Source of the DNA: Berberis thunbergii
Taxonomy: Eukaryota > Streptophyta > Magnoliopsida > Ranunculales > Berberidaceae
NCBI GenBank assembly: GCA_003290165.1
Contig: QNQO01009193.1
Location: forward strand, 124,001 to 188,000
Length of the DNA: 64,000 nucleotides
Direction: 5' to 3'
Shown here: positions 23,844-34,689 of the stretch, in pieces
How the letters are laid out: each line of letters opens with the position of its first letter
Position numbering within the stretch: the stretch's first letter is position 1
The notes under the pieces: model-generated
Databases searched by the model: none
What the model was told of the DNA's origin: nothing
Seen by the model: the letters and a program-made list of their open reading frames with translations, nothing else
Position numbers and translations under genes: made by a program

Positions 23844-23911
23844 TGGTATCAGAGCCGGACCTAGTAGAAAGTGTGCCAACGGGGACATTGGGCTCCCTTG
23901 GGGGAGTGGAC
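23844..23911 (+). mobile_element. Tiny TRIM interior: primer-binding site to polypurine tract
   Basis: TGGTATCAGAGCC at 23844-23856 is a second initiator tRNA-Met primer-binding site. Only about 40 bp later TTGGGGGAGTGGA forms a polypurine tract directly before the right LTR. An interior this short, with no coding room, is characteristic of TRIM retrotransposons. Confidence 0.75.
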
Positions 23912-24173
23912 TGTGATACCCTTGTGTGGGCAGACCTGAGGGGGAGGGTGCGGGAGAAGCCTGTGATGGCGAAGTCCAATAGGCCCGTGGATCCCACGAG
24001 GGGTTGGGCGAGCTACAAAGGGGAGATTATAATCCCACATCGCCTAAGTGAGGGAAGAGGATATACTATATATGTGCGAGGTTGGATCCCCATAGTACAA
24101 GGCCTTTTAAAGTCATGCAGGCCGGTTGGGCTCAGAGCGGACAATATCGTACTGTGCGGATCGGGTCGTTACA
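23912..24173 (+). repeat. Right LTR of TRIM type (262 bp)
   Basis: Same length and ends as the copy at 16351-16612 (TGTGATACCC to GGGTCGTTACA). It is immediately followed by the end of a copia element in the opposite orientation. Confidence 0.85.
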
Positions 24174-24793
24174 TTGCAACTGTTCCTAAATGCATAATCC
24201 AAGGTGTTTTTTCTATTGTTATAGTCGTATGCATAATCATTGTCTGTGAAACCTACCAAACTGATTTTGTTATCTTTCTATAAATATTCCAAGATCACTA
24301 GTACCCTTAAGTACCTAAGAATTAGTTTTGCAGCAAGTAGATATTGCAATTCTGTTTGTTCACGCATGTATTTGTAGATCAAGCTAAGTCCATGCGTTAT
24401 GTCAGCTCAAGTTGTTGTCAAGTACACCAAACTCCCTACTATTGCTTGTAGCATGTGTTATTGATCTTTCCCCTTCAAAATCTTTGGTAAGCTTTAGACT
24501 AATGTAAACTTGTGTACATATACCAACTGAGTACTACCCCTATCTAAAACTTGGCAAGAATTTCATTAATTTACTTTTGTCTTGTGATAAAAACACCGGC
24601 CGCTACTTCAATGCCCAATGAATAAATGCAACAACCTAAGATACTTCATGTCAAATTCTCTCATAATCGAACATTAAAACTCATCAATCATACTAGAGTG
24701 ATTGTTGGTGTAGATCAAATCATCTACAAATATATACACTCACAAAATCAAGACCTTGCCATCAGTTTCTGATTTTTATGAATGAGTTCATAT

Positions 24794-25967
24794 GAGCACT
24801 TTTGGAGACCACACAGAAAATAAGCATCACCACGACTATACCAAGCTCTAGCCTTTTGTTTTAGTCCATACTAAGCTTTGCTTTACCTGTACACCTTGTG
24901 TTCATTCCCTATTTGCACATTAACCCTACGGCTAATCACCATATATTTGTTCTTGCAAATCACCATGGATAAATTTTGATTTGACATTAAACAAAAAGAT
25001 GGGCCATGAGTTAAAATATGAGTGCCAAGTTAAAGTAAGTACCGACTTGATGGTACCATGCAACAAAAACTTCCTAGTTATCGATTTCAGATTGTTGTTT
25101 ATAATTTTTGCTTGACCAAACATGGTTTGTATTTTTAAACTTTTCCTTGTGCATCTAGCTTTGTTTTTTTTTAAATCCATTTGATACAAATCCACTTATG
25201 ACACTTGGGAAGGTTACAAAATTCCCAAATATTGTTATTTTTTCCAATGGAATGAATCTCTTTATCCTTAGTTTGTCTCCAATTTGAATCCTTAATCCCT
25301 AACTAAATTCAACAAATGCAAAACAAAGTGAGTAATCAGGTCATGAACCTTATGAAATCCGTGTGCGTCATATATACTCTTGTATCTGTGCTGGTGTCTT
25401 CTTAATATGTTGAAGATGTGTTGTTCTAGAATTTCATATTATTGATTTGAATGGATGGGTGTTATACAAGCAGTGAGCTTGGAAAGCTAATGCGGTTGAA
25501 AAGATTGGATTTTCATCATCCTTACCCACAAAATTGACACAAATGTGTTGTTTTGGGTTTGCATCCATGACCAAGTATCTTCTTCGTGAAAACATCACTT
25601 CTCGACAAATGACAATCTTCTTGGTGATGGGGATAAATAATTTATAGGTTTTGTTGGCTTCATTAACCCCAATAAAGGCACTTCACTCTTATCATCAAGT
25701 TTATTTCGTTTCTCATTTGGAACATGTGCATATGCTGTGTATCCAAAAATTCGCAAGTGGAAAATTTTGACATTTTCACTCCATTCTTTTTTACTAGCTA
25801 TAATTTTGTGGGGTCTCCTATTTAAAAGATGAGTACTTCATCAGCCTGCCTCAACCAAAAATACCTTGGAAGAGTAGAAGTCTTTCGCGTGTTTTCACAA
25901 TGTTGAGAATTGCACAATTTTTTCTTTCTACCTACCACACCATGTTGTGGTGTAATCGTTGACATTT
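24794..25967 (-). repeat. Tandem duplication within copia, copy 1 (1174 bp)
   Basis: This segment recurs immediately downstream at 25968-27142, in direct orientation. It spans part of integrase and RT. The 87-codon RT frame (24932-25195 and 26106-26369) is identical in both copies. Confidence 0.95.
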
Positions 25968-27142
25968 GAGCACTTTTGGAGACCACACAGAAAATAAGCA
26001 TCACCACGACTATACCAAGCTCTAGCCTTTTGTTTTAGTCCATACTAAGCTTTGCTTTACCTGTACACCTTGTGTTCATTCCCTATTTGCACATTAACCC
26101 TACGGCTAATCACCATATATTTGTTCTTGCAAATCACCATGGATAAATTTTGATTTGACATTAAACAAAAAGATGGGCCATGAGTTAAAATATGAGTGCC
26201 AAGTTAAAGTAAGTACCGACTTGATGGTACCATGCAACAAAAACTTCCTAGTTATCGATTTCAGATTGTTGTTTATAATTTTTGCTTGACCAAACATGGT
26301 TTGTATTTTTAAACTTTTCCTTGTGCATCTAGCTTTGTTTTTTTTTAAATCCATTTGATACAAATCCACTTATGACACTTGGGAAGGTTACAAAATTCCC
26401 AAATATTGTTATTTTTTTCCAATGGAATGAATCTCTTTATCCTTAGTTTGTCTCCAATTTGAATCCTTAATCCCTAACTAAATTCAACAAATGCAAAACA
26501 AAGTGAGTAATCAGGTCATGAACCTTATGAAATCCGTGTGCGTCATATATACTCTTGTATCTGTGCTGGTGTCTTCTTAATATGTTGAAGATGTGTTGTT
26601 CTAGAATTTCATATTATTGATTTGAATGGATGGGTGTTATACAAGCAGTGAGCTTGGAAAGCTAATGCGGTTGAAAAGATTGGATTTTCATCATCCTTAC
26701 CCACAAAATTGACACAAATGTGTTGTTTTGGGTTTGCATCCATGACCAAGTATCTTCTTCGTGAAAACATCACTTCTCGACAAATGACAATCTTCTTGGT
26801 GATGGGGATAAATAATTTATAGGTTTTGTTGGCTTCATTAACCCCAATAAAGGCACTTCACTCTTATCATCAAGTTTATTTCGTTTCTCATTTGGAACAT
26901 GTGCATATGCTGTGTATCCAAAAATTCGCAAGTGGAAAATTTTGACATTTTCACTCCATTCTTTTTTACTAGCTATAATTTTGTGGGGTCTCCTATTTAA
27001 AAGATGAGTACTTCATCAGCCTGCCTCAACCAAAAATACCTTGGAAGAGTAGAAGTCTTTCGCGTGTTTTCACAATGTTGAGAATTGCACAATTTTTTCT
27101 TTCTACCTACCACACCATGTTGTGGTGTAATCGTTGACATTT
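25968..27142 (-). repeat. Tandem duplication within copia, copy 2 (1175 bp)
   Basis: Identical by eye to copy 1 except for one extra T in a T-run near 26410. The junction shares only GAG microhomology (25968-25970), so it was not mediated by long flanking repeats. Confidence 0.95.
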
Positions 27143-28623
27143 GAGACATGCTCATTGCAGATAGCATCAAATTTCCTTTATTTGTATTCCCCACCTTAAT
27201 TAGATCTAGGATATTTAATATATTTCCCAAGTTCCTTTTTCAGCCATGGCCTAAAAGTTTTTGAAAGCTAGAAGCGCTTCAGACTTTGCCAACAAAAAAT
27301 ACACTCGTGTTTTTAACTATAGTCTTCAATTAAGTAGTAAAGTATGACTTATTACTATTTGATATTGGTTTGACTAGACTAGACCACGAATGACAGAATA
27401 AATCTGCTCCAAAAACATTTATAGTTTTTGTGCTTTTTCCCTTTTGAGAAAACATCGTGATGATGTTCGCCAACTGCACACCCTTCACAAACTTGAGGAA
27501 GACGATAAATCTCTGGAAAACCATTTACCACGATGAAGAATATTCAGACCATTAGAGTTGAAATGGTCATACGAAGATGTTATAACCATGTTTGGCCTTT
27601 AACCAACGCATCAATTAGGACATGTTTCATGACCAAGATATAAAGAAAACATCATTTAATTTTAATTTCAGCAATCAAACTTTTATTTGGGTGGCGAATC
27701 CAACATATTCAGTTCTTAAGAATGAGGTCATAACCTCTTTTTCAAGTTGACCCACATCTTAACATTTTATTTTTGAACCCAAACATAAAACCCATTTGAA
27801 ATTTATTGATTCAAGGTTCTTAGTTTAATGACTCCCTTGCCCATGACAAAATCTAGAAGATGTACGAAAATATTCTTCAAACTCGGAGAACATATGGTTA
27901 CTAGATCTAGTGTCTAAGTGGCACATGCTATGATCATTCTCTTGATTTGAAACCATAAGAAGCTTAACCTCGTCTCCTTATCTATAACTTTCAACTTTTC
28001 TTTATTATTAAATGAAACTTTAATGCGGTATTTTGAACTAAAATGGCCAATCATGTTGCATGTGAACCATCTGATTCTAGACCTACCACCTTAATATATT
28101 TGTTCTTGACTAATATCTCTTCCTTTGGCTTCATTAATCTTTTTTTTCCTCATCAATGGCCAATAACTCTTTTTACTTAATGAATTGTGGACAAATTTTT
28201 GTTCCTGGAGTACTTGCCTCGCCATTTCACGTTGATTTATCCTTTTTTTTGTGAAATAAAAGTGCACTCATCAATGCATCAATTAAGAGTTTGTCGTGAT
28301 TCAATTAAGCATACAACATAATCGAACTTCGAAGTCATTTAAGTATTTTTTATTATTGCGAAATCCTTCATTTTCTAACTATAGATGCAATCTTATTGAT
28401 AATAGCCATTGTTCGTGGAAATAATCATAAACATACTTCCTTAATTGCATATGAAAAATTTCAAACTCTGTTCGAAGAGCTTTTAATTGTGCACTTTTCA
28501 CCTTCGTCTTTCCTTGAATTTTTACTTCATTGAATTCCAAATTTTCTTCGATTTCATGAGAATCATTTCAATGGTTGACTGATCAATCGTTTGAAGAATT
28601 CCGTAACAGAAGCTTGCGATGCA

Positions 28624-29205
28624 CATCCGGTTCATAATTCCCATTAAATGAGAAAAACACTTATTCGACGTATAATGTTTCACTTTGCAATGCATCAACT
28701 CCACAATGGCAGTAAGTAGGGAGAACTCTGTGCAACCGGGGTATAATGCTTGTTGGGCTTGTTTCAACAGTCATTCATAGTTTTCTAACTCTTCACTTTG
28801 CAGCATGTTGGGAGGTACGATATCTCCTACCATATCATCAATGCCATCTTCGTTCATCGAGGCATATGGATAAGCATCATTTATTATACCCATAACTTGG
28901 TCATTATCATTCATGGACGTTTCATCAATGTGCGACACAAGTGGCTGGGAATTCGATGAAGTAGAACCAAATTCTCGTTGCTCCCCATGATAAATCCACC
29001 TCGTATAATTCAGAATCATCCCATACCTCGCCAAATGATATCAAACCATATTGAATGTCTGCCACAAACAATTGTTACAACATTGACACGGACACTTGAT
29101 ATGATTTGTCGTACCAGTGACATGTGCCCTTGCAAACTCAATGAAGCGCTCGATCCCATTTAAATATTCATCAAACATTTGTCTTGATTTTGTATCCACT
29201 GTCTT
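28624..29205 (-). pseudogene. CACTA transposase (TNP2-like), N-terminal part, inverted
   Basis: On the minus strand this is the N-terminal transposase-associated domain of En/Spm-type transposases. It shows a CPC-x2-C-type finger (RFIEFARAHVTG and HIKCPCQCCNNC near 29100), TRWIYHGE near 28985, DAYPYASMNEDG near 28870 and YPGCTEFSLLTAIVELMHCK near 28740. It ends at LMGIMNRM (28624). A stop and at least one frameshift are present. The residues that should follow are not here but on the opposite strand at 31088. The copia gag begins directly after the break, so the minus frame 28767-28522 is a chimera. Confidence 0.85.
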
Positions 29206-29639
29206 TCCATTACGCCTGTTTTCAGTTTATAAACAAAACATGAGAATTAAAGAGAATTAACGACACTAATGCAATTAGGTTTCAATGTGGAAAAATTTCA
29301 GCAGCATCTCAATTACAATTCTTCAAGTGGACGATGTAGATATTATTAATTAATATATATCTAGTATGCACTAGAAAAAAAATGTGAGACACTCCCAAAA
29401 ATCCACATGATAGCAACCTAATTTCATGAAATTTCAAAAAATAAAAAAATAAGCAATTTCCTCACCGTTTTCCAAGTGAAAGAGAGAACACTGGAGGTGT
29501 GGCCGGCGCCAGCGACACAAAGAGAAGACGAAGCCTAATTAAGTGCTGGAAGGTTGGAGTATATAGTGAGAGAAATCAACCTAGCAGAGAAAAAGAATAA
29601 AATGAAAGGAGAAAATAGTGAAAAACGCAGACCTGATTA
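29206..29639 (-). promoter_or_regulatory. Presumed 5' leader and promoter of the CACTA transposase
   Basis: Lies between the subterminal repeats and the transposase N-terminus, where En/Spm-type elements carry their promoter. No gene is visible. No clear TATA box could be chosen. Confidence 0.3.
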
Positions 29640-31069
29640 TTCTAATTCATGGAGAAGATGAACATGTCATAGCTTGTGCGACGAACCTGCTCGCTTTAAG
29701 CGACGAATCTTTGTTGGGAAGACTTTATGCGATGAAGCTTTCCACTTCGTCGCGATTGATATCTTCAGGCGACGACAAAGTTAGTCGCCCTAGGATGATT
29801 TAGGCGATGAACCGACTCTCTTTAAGCGACGAATATTTGTTGTGAGTACTTGACGCGACGAAGGGTTCCTATTCGTCACGTACGCTATCTTTAGGCGACG
29901 ACAACGTTTGTCGCCCTAGGATGAAGACTTTAGGCGATGAAGCTTTCCAAATCGTCGCGTATGATATCTTCAGGCGACGACAAAGTTTGTCGCCCTAGGA
30001 TGTTTTAAGGTGATGAACCGACTCTCTTTAAGCGAGGAATATTTGTTGTGAGTACTTGATGCAACGAAGGGTTCCTATTCGTCGCGTACGCTATCCTTAG
30101 GCGACGACGACGTTTGTCGCCCTAGGATGTAACACGTTAGGCGACGAAGCGTTCAAAATTGTCGTGTAAGATATCTTCAGGCGACGACAAAGTTTGTCGC
30201 CCTAGGATGTTTTAAGGCAATGAACCAACTCTCTTTAAGTGAGGAATCTTTGTTGTGAGTACTTGATGCGATGAAGCTTTCCACTTCGTCGCGAAAGATA
30301 GTTTTAGGCGACGACAATGTTTGTCGCCCTAGGATGTAAGACTTTAGGCGACGAAGCGTTCCAATTCGTCGCGTAAGTCTGTTGCCCTAGAATGTTTTAG
30401 GAGATGAACCGGCTCTCTTTAAGCGACGAATCTTTGTTGTGAATACGTGATTAGACGAAGGGTTCCTATTCGTCGTGTACGCTATCTTTAGGCGACGACG
30501 ACGTTTGTCACCCTAGGATGTATCTTTGTTGGGAAGACTTTAGGCGACGCAACTTTCCAATTCGTCGCGTAAGATATCTTCAGGCGATGACAAAGTTTTG
30601 TCGCCCTAGGATGTATTTTTGTTGTGAATACTTTAGGCGACGAAGCTTTCCGCTTTGTCGCGTAAGATATCTTTAGAAGATGACAAAGTTTGTCACCCTA
30701 GGGTGTTGTTCAAAGTGGAAAATTTTAGGCGACGAAGGCTTTTGGTGCGTCGCGTAAGCTATATTTAGGTGACGAAATAGTGTGTTGCCAGAGGATATTA
30801 AAGTTGGTCGTTTAAAGTGTTAGACACGTAGCCCTAGGTATTTTAGGGTGACGAAATATTTGGTTTTAAGCGACGACACGTTGTCGCATATTAGGTATGC
30901 GACGAAGGCTTTAACTGCGTTGCGACAGAGGTTATGACGCGACGAAACCGCTCGTCGCGTTAAGTAGTTAGCTATTTTTATACTTGCGTGACAATATTAA
31001 ATATGTCGTCGCGCCATGATAATTTTGAGCGACAAAACTTCCCTCATTGCGCTACGAGTCGTCGCAAAA
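29640..31069 (-). repeat. CACTA subterminal repeats (GCGACGA / TCGTCGC array)
   Basis: About 1.4 kb of short GCGACGA motifs occur in both orientations. They are arranged in larger units of about 80-120 bp that end in GTCGCCCTAGGATG; I count about ten of these ends between 29780 and 30700. Many units contain the palindrome GGCGACGAC...GTTTGTCGCC. Arrays like this next to a terminus are where the regulatory protein of En/Spm-type elements binds. Position beside the terminus at 31087 supports that role here. Confidence 0.85.
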
Positions 31070-31087
31070 GGGGATTTTTTAGTAGTG
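31070..31087 (-). mobile_element. CACTA terminus
   Basis: GGGGATTTTTTAGTAGTG is, on the minus strand, CACTACTAAAAAATCCCC: a CACTA-superfamily end. It directly abuts transposase coding sequence of the opposite orientation at 31088. Confidence 0.85.
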
Positions 31088-31600
31088 TGCTTCCGAAGGA
31101 AAACATTTTGCATGAGGATTATCGTAACACGCAGAAATTGTTGAATGGTCTTGGTTTGGGGTATCAAAAGATTCATGCTTGCAAATACAACTGTGTATTA
31201 TTTGATAAGGAAATTGAAGGGATGGATGCATGCCCTGTGTGTAATGAGCCAAGATATAAGCCTAATTCTGGTAATAAAACGAAGAAAATTCCACAAAAGG
31301 TTTTGCGTTATCTTCCACTGAAGCCCAGATTGCAGCGATTGTACATGTCGACGCACACTGCGAGTCATATGAGATGGCACAATGAAGGAGGGTTGATGAT
31401 GATTTTTTGAGACATCCTGCTGATGGAGAGGCTTGGAAAGCATTCGATACTATGTATCCCGATTTTGCAGAAGACCCGCACAATGTCAGATTGGGGCTTG
31501 CAATTGATGGGATGTTGGCATAGCTCAATTATAACCCAATGTTAATAAACACATCAATTTGGTTAGATTGAACAACGCCAGTATTTCAAAGATTTGTGTT
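31088..31600 (+). pseudogene. CACTA transposase (TNP2-like), continuing part
   Basis: Starting LPKENILHEDYRN at 31090, this plus-strand frame carries LGLGYQKIHACKYNC, DACPVCNEPRYKP (Cys pairs), VLRYLPLKPRLQRLYMS, a frameshift near 31395, then RHPADGEAWKAFD and DPHNVRLGLAIDG. That order is the TNP2-like transposase directly after the N-terminal domain found at 28624-29205. The family's next block (NPFGNMS-type) is only faint near 31540. The last part of the transposase and the 3' terminus are missing. No catalytic core is visible, so it is dead. Confidence 0.88.
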
Positions 31601-32345
31601 TGTGTAGTAGATTGATTTAGTTTTATGAGGTAAATAAGAATTTCTTCTTTAAATATTTTTTTGAATTTTTATTTTTATTTTGATAAATTTTATTCATCTC
31701 AATTGAATCGATAAAAAAACACAATTATATGTTTTGATCAGTAAGCTTTATGTGATAGAAATAATTAATCTAATTGTTTTAGAGTGTTTAATGTTTTTCT
31801 CTAGTTTATAATTATTATTTAATTTTTCAATTTGTTGTTTATTTCATTTTTTTATTTGGCTCAACACTTCAATTTTACCACCCAGTAAAACATCTAGAGG
31901 TTAATAAGGTTAAACGTACGAACATTATGAATGTTCTAAATTATTTGATTGTGTTCCACTTGTCAATGTCACTCTAGTCAACAGTTTGTTGAAATGTTGA
32001 CATAGTTCAAATATATTGCATTGTTGATGAACAAATAGTTTTTTTAATTTGATTGAGCTGCTCCAAAATCTTGAATGATTTGAAGTTTTGATAATTAGCT
32101 TGTTAGTTTAGTTAGATGTTGCATAGATGAATTCCTTGCATCAAATTAACTCAAATTGTTTCAATCCAAAATGAGTAGTTTGGATGGTTTCTTGATTTGA
32201 TTTGGTTAAATTATTCAATGTCACTGGCCAACACTTTATTGATGTATAAAACATTCAATATTCTAAATTATTTTTATTGTGGTAAATAGATTATTGAACC
32301 TTTGATCCATTATATCATCTGTTATAATGTTGGTCGTTAAGTCGA
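31601..32345. other. AT-rich stretch with no recognised gene
   Basis: No domain in any frame. The expected 3' part of the CACTA element is not found. Confidence 0.3.
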
Positions 32346-32349
32346 AAAT

Positions 32350-33050
32350 AATTTGATACAATTAAAAAGTGAAACACCTCTTATAAATCCGGCGATAACT
32401 TTTCTCATACATTATTTAGAATTAATCAAGTTGATGTCACATTCCCAATAAATTCCTTTTCATCAAGATACACTTAGGTCCAACATTAACATCATCGCAG
32501 AACCTTTACGGATTAAAGTTATGTAGAGTTGTTTCAAATGGTTTTTAAAGACACTCAATGGAAAAAGATTGTCTTTCTCCAACATAACTCATCAACTCAT
32601 GATCGCAAGGCAACTCATAAGTTGTTCGAAGGACACATCAACAACACCCATTCACCCAATAGTTGCATGCATAACAAAGTCACAAACAAACTTGAAGAAT
32701 TCATATTCGGGGTCATACTCATTCTTTTCTCAAATGACTTTTAAATGTCGATGGATTGGATTTATATCATTTTATATATTTTTGGTCCAAATATTTAGAA
32801 TGTGTCATGTGAATTTTCAATAGACTTCTTTATCTCCACACAATCAATGTTATATGCCCAAAATACATGCTCTCCAGATCAAAGGTAATACTTCTCCAAA
32901 GCCCACATGTATGTTTTTCCTTCTTCAAAGACATGAAATGACAAGCGTTTAAATGTCTTTCATGTCTATGTATACTCAACCTCAAATAATGACATCCATC
33001 CAAGGGTTAGTTTTGAAAGTATAGTCTAAACCTAGTAAAGATGGAAAAGA
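32350..33050 (-). pseudogene. MULE transposase relic, C-terminal half
   Basis: On the minus strand HVFEEGKTYMWALEKYY (near 32920) resembles the MULE block usually read as E-K-E-D-N-Y-x-W-A-L-E. RTTYELPCDHELMSYVGE (near 32620) resembles the SWIM-like end of MULE transposases, read there as L-P-C-A-H-E-L. Text between is full of stops. It is separate from the MULE at the left edge. Confidence 0.5.
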
Positions 33051-34689
33051 CATGACTAATTACATTGGTTCAGGTGGGCTGAGAAAAAAATTTGCGACCT
33101 TCTCATCATTATCTTCAATCTACTCGATGTAACCATTTCTAGCCAATAGTTGCATAGGCCACTATATAGTATTTAGATAAGACTTGTTACTTTTGGAGTT
33201 GAAGTGTCCCCAGCTTGGCAATGACATTATCACGCCCCGATTTTTAAACAACTTAAATTAATAGATTGTCAAAAAATCAAGGCACGACAGGAACAAATTA
33301 AATGGTACAGTCACGAGGCAATCAATAAAATAATAACTTTCCTTAAAATTCTTCCTCTCAAAATGAGGTCAACAATTATCATACTTAAGTCACAAAATAA
33401 ATCATTAAAGGAATTACATTAATCAATTCCCAAATAAATTTCTGACCCAAAATCAAAACATTAATAACTAATATCTACATCTGATTGCCTAGGAAAAACA
33501 ATAAACTCAAGATCTAACAAAACGTGTTGACTCCTCAGCTATCACCACACAGCTAATACCACATTTGCGCTCCAACTAACCCTGATAAGTCTTTGGGGCT
33601 ACACTCATTAAGAACGCACCCAAATTTGTAAAACAATACAAAATTCGGATCAGTATATTAATACCGGTGTGAGCAAACTTACAAATTAAGTCATAACTAC
33701 ACAATTATATATCATTCATAATTATGCATTTCACCTTAAGGAAGACATGTAGTTCTCATTCGATGAATGAATGAGGCTGTTAATTTCTTCCTTCAAGGCT
33801 GTTCGAATACATGCTAAAATAATCCACACACATTTTCATGTTATGATAATTCAAAGTTTTCTTTATTTCCCTAGTTTCTAGTTTTCTTTTCCACAATCGC
33901 ATTCTCCTCTTGTGACGAGCACACCTTACCCAAGTGTGCCTCCATTGCCTTCGAAACCACTCGGAACGTAAATGTTCCAAGTGGAGTGTCACATCGAGGA
34001 ACATGTTATCTCACTCGAAGTTCGATCCATGGCAAATATTTTCTAAATATAACACGTACTACCGAACTCACATGGAACGACGTACCCGATATGCAAGCAA
34101 GTCTTCATACCCAAAATTATATCATATGTATACAAGCAAGTTTGTATACTAATAAAAAAAAATTCACTTTTTTTAATTGTGGAAAAGAGCATTACTAAAT
34201 ATTTATCCACATGAATGCTTATCAAGTTTCTGAAATTTAAACAATTTATTTTTCCCAAATCAAGTAACAATAACATCACAATCTCATTTCGAGAACCATA
34301 TACCATCCATAATTTATTTTAAAATAAAAAATGAAATTTGGTATTAAGAGCTCCTTATTATAGATAATATTATGATACAAATTATAAGTATCATAAAAAA
34401 AAAAAAATTCCTTGGATGTCCATACTATAATATCCACTTTCAAGGCTTTGGACTCTATTAGGGCACTTACAAAAACTTCTAAACAAACCACTACAAAAGC
34501 ACAATTCATACCAAAAAAAAAAAAATTAGTTGGGCTCTACTATTGCATTACCAGACACACAGTTCATACCAATAATTTAATGAACAATTCTAGATGTCGA
34601 GGAAATGGGCGAGGGATGATGCGTCGCACGCGAGCAGCTGACGTGGTAAAAAAAAAATTGCGAGGGAAATGAAATTTTTGGGCGAGAAG
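33051..34689. other. Probable LTR debris; no gene
   Basis: ATCACGCCCCGATTTTT at 33230 resembles the edge of a gypsy LTR (TGTCACGCCCCGA-type). The following sequence is LTR-like in composition, but no second edge or coding region is seen. A-runs are at 34396-34407 and 34514-34524. Confidence 0.3.

Larger units (their letters stand above)
24180..28623 (-). pseudogene. Ty1/copia gag-pol relic with an internal tandem duplication
   Basis: Read on the minus strand, domains come in copia order. The UBN2-type gag is at 28620-28200 (LKALRTEFEIFHMQLR-like), a degenerate zinc knuckle (CNMIGHFSSK) near 28060 and the protease (LDTRSSNHMFSEFEE) near 27900. The integrase follows (KGKSTKTINV, KPISNSNKSYF near 27400; TPQHGVVGRKK near 27100). 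The reverse transcriptase shows VKSKFIHGDLQEQIY near 26130 and again near 24960. RNase H (KGTSDLGIF) is near 24300. Integrase before RT defines copia. Many stops and frameshifts make it non-functional. It joins a CACTA fragment at 28624. Confidence 0.85.

Noticed and set aside
29369..29390. CACTAGAAAAAAAATG as a possible second end of the CACTA element
   Set aside because: It lacks the TACTAAAAAATCCCC continuation, has no subterminal repeats on its inner side and lies inside the leader of the transposase, so it is a chance CACTA.
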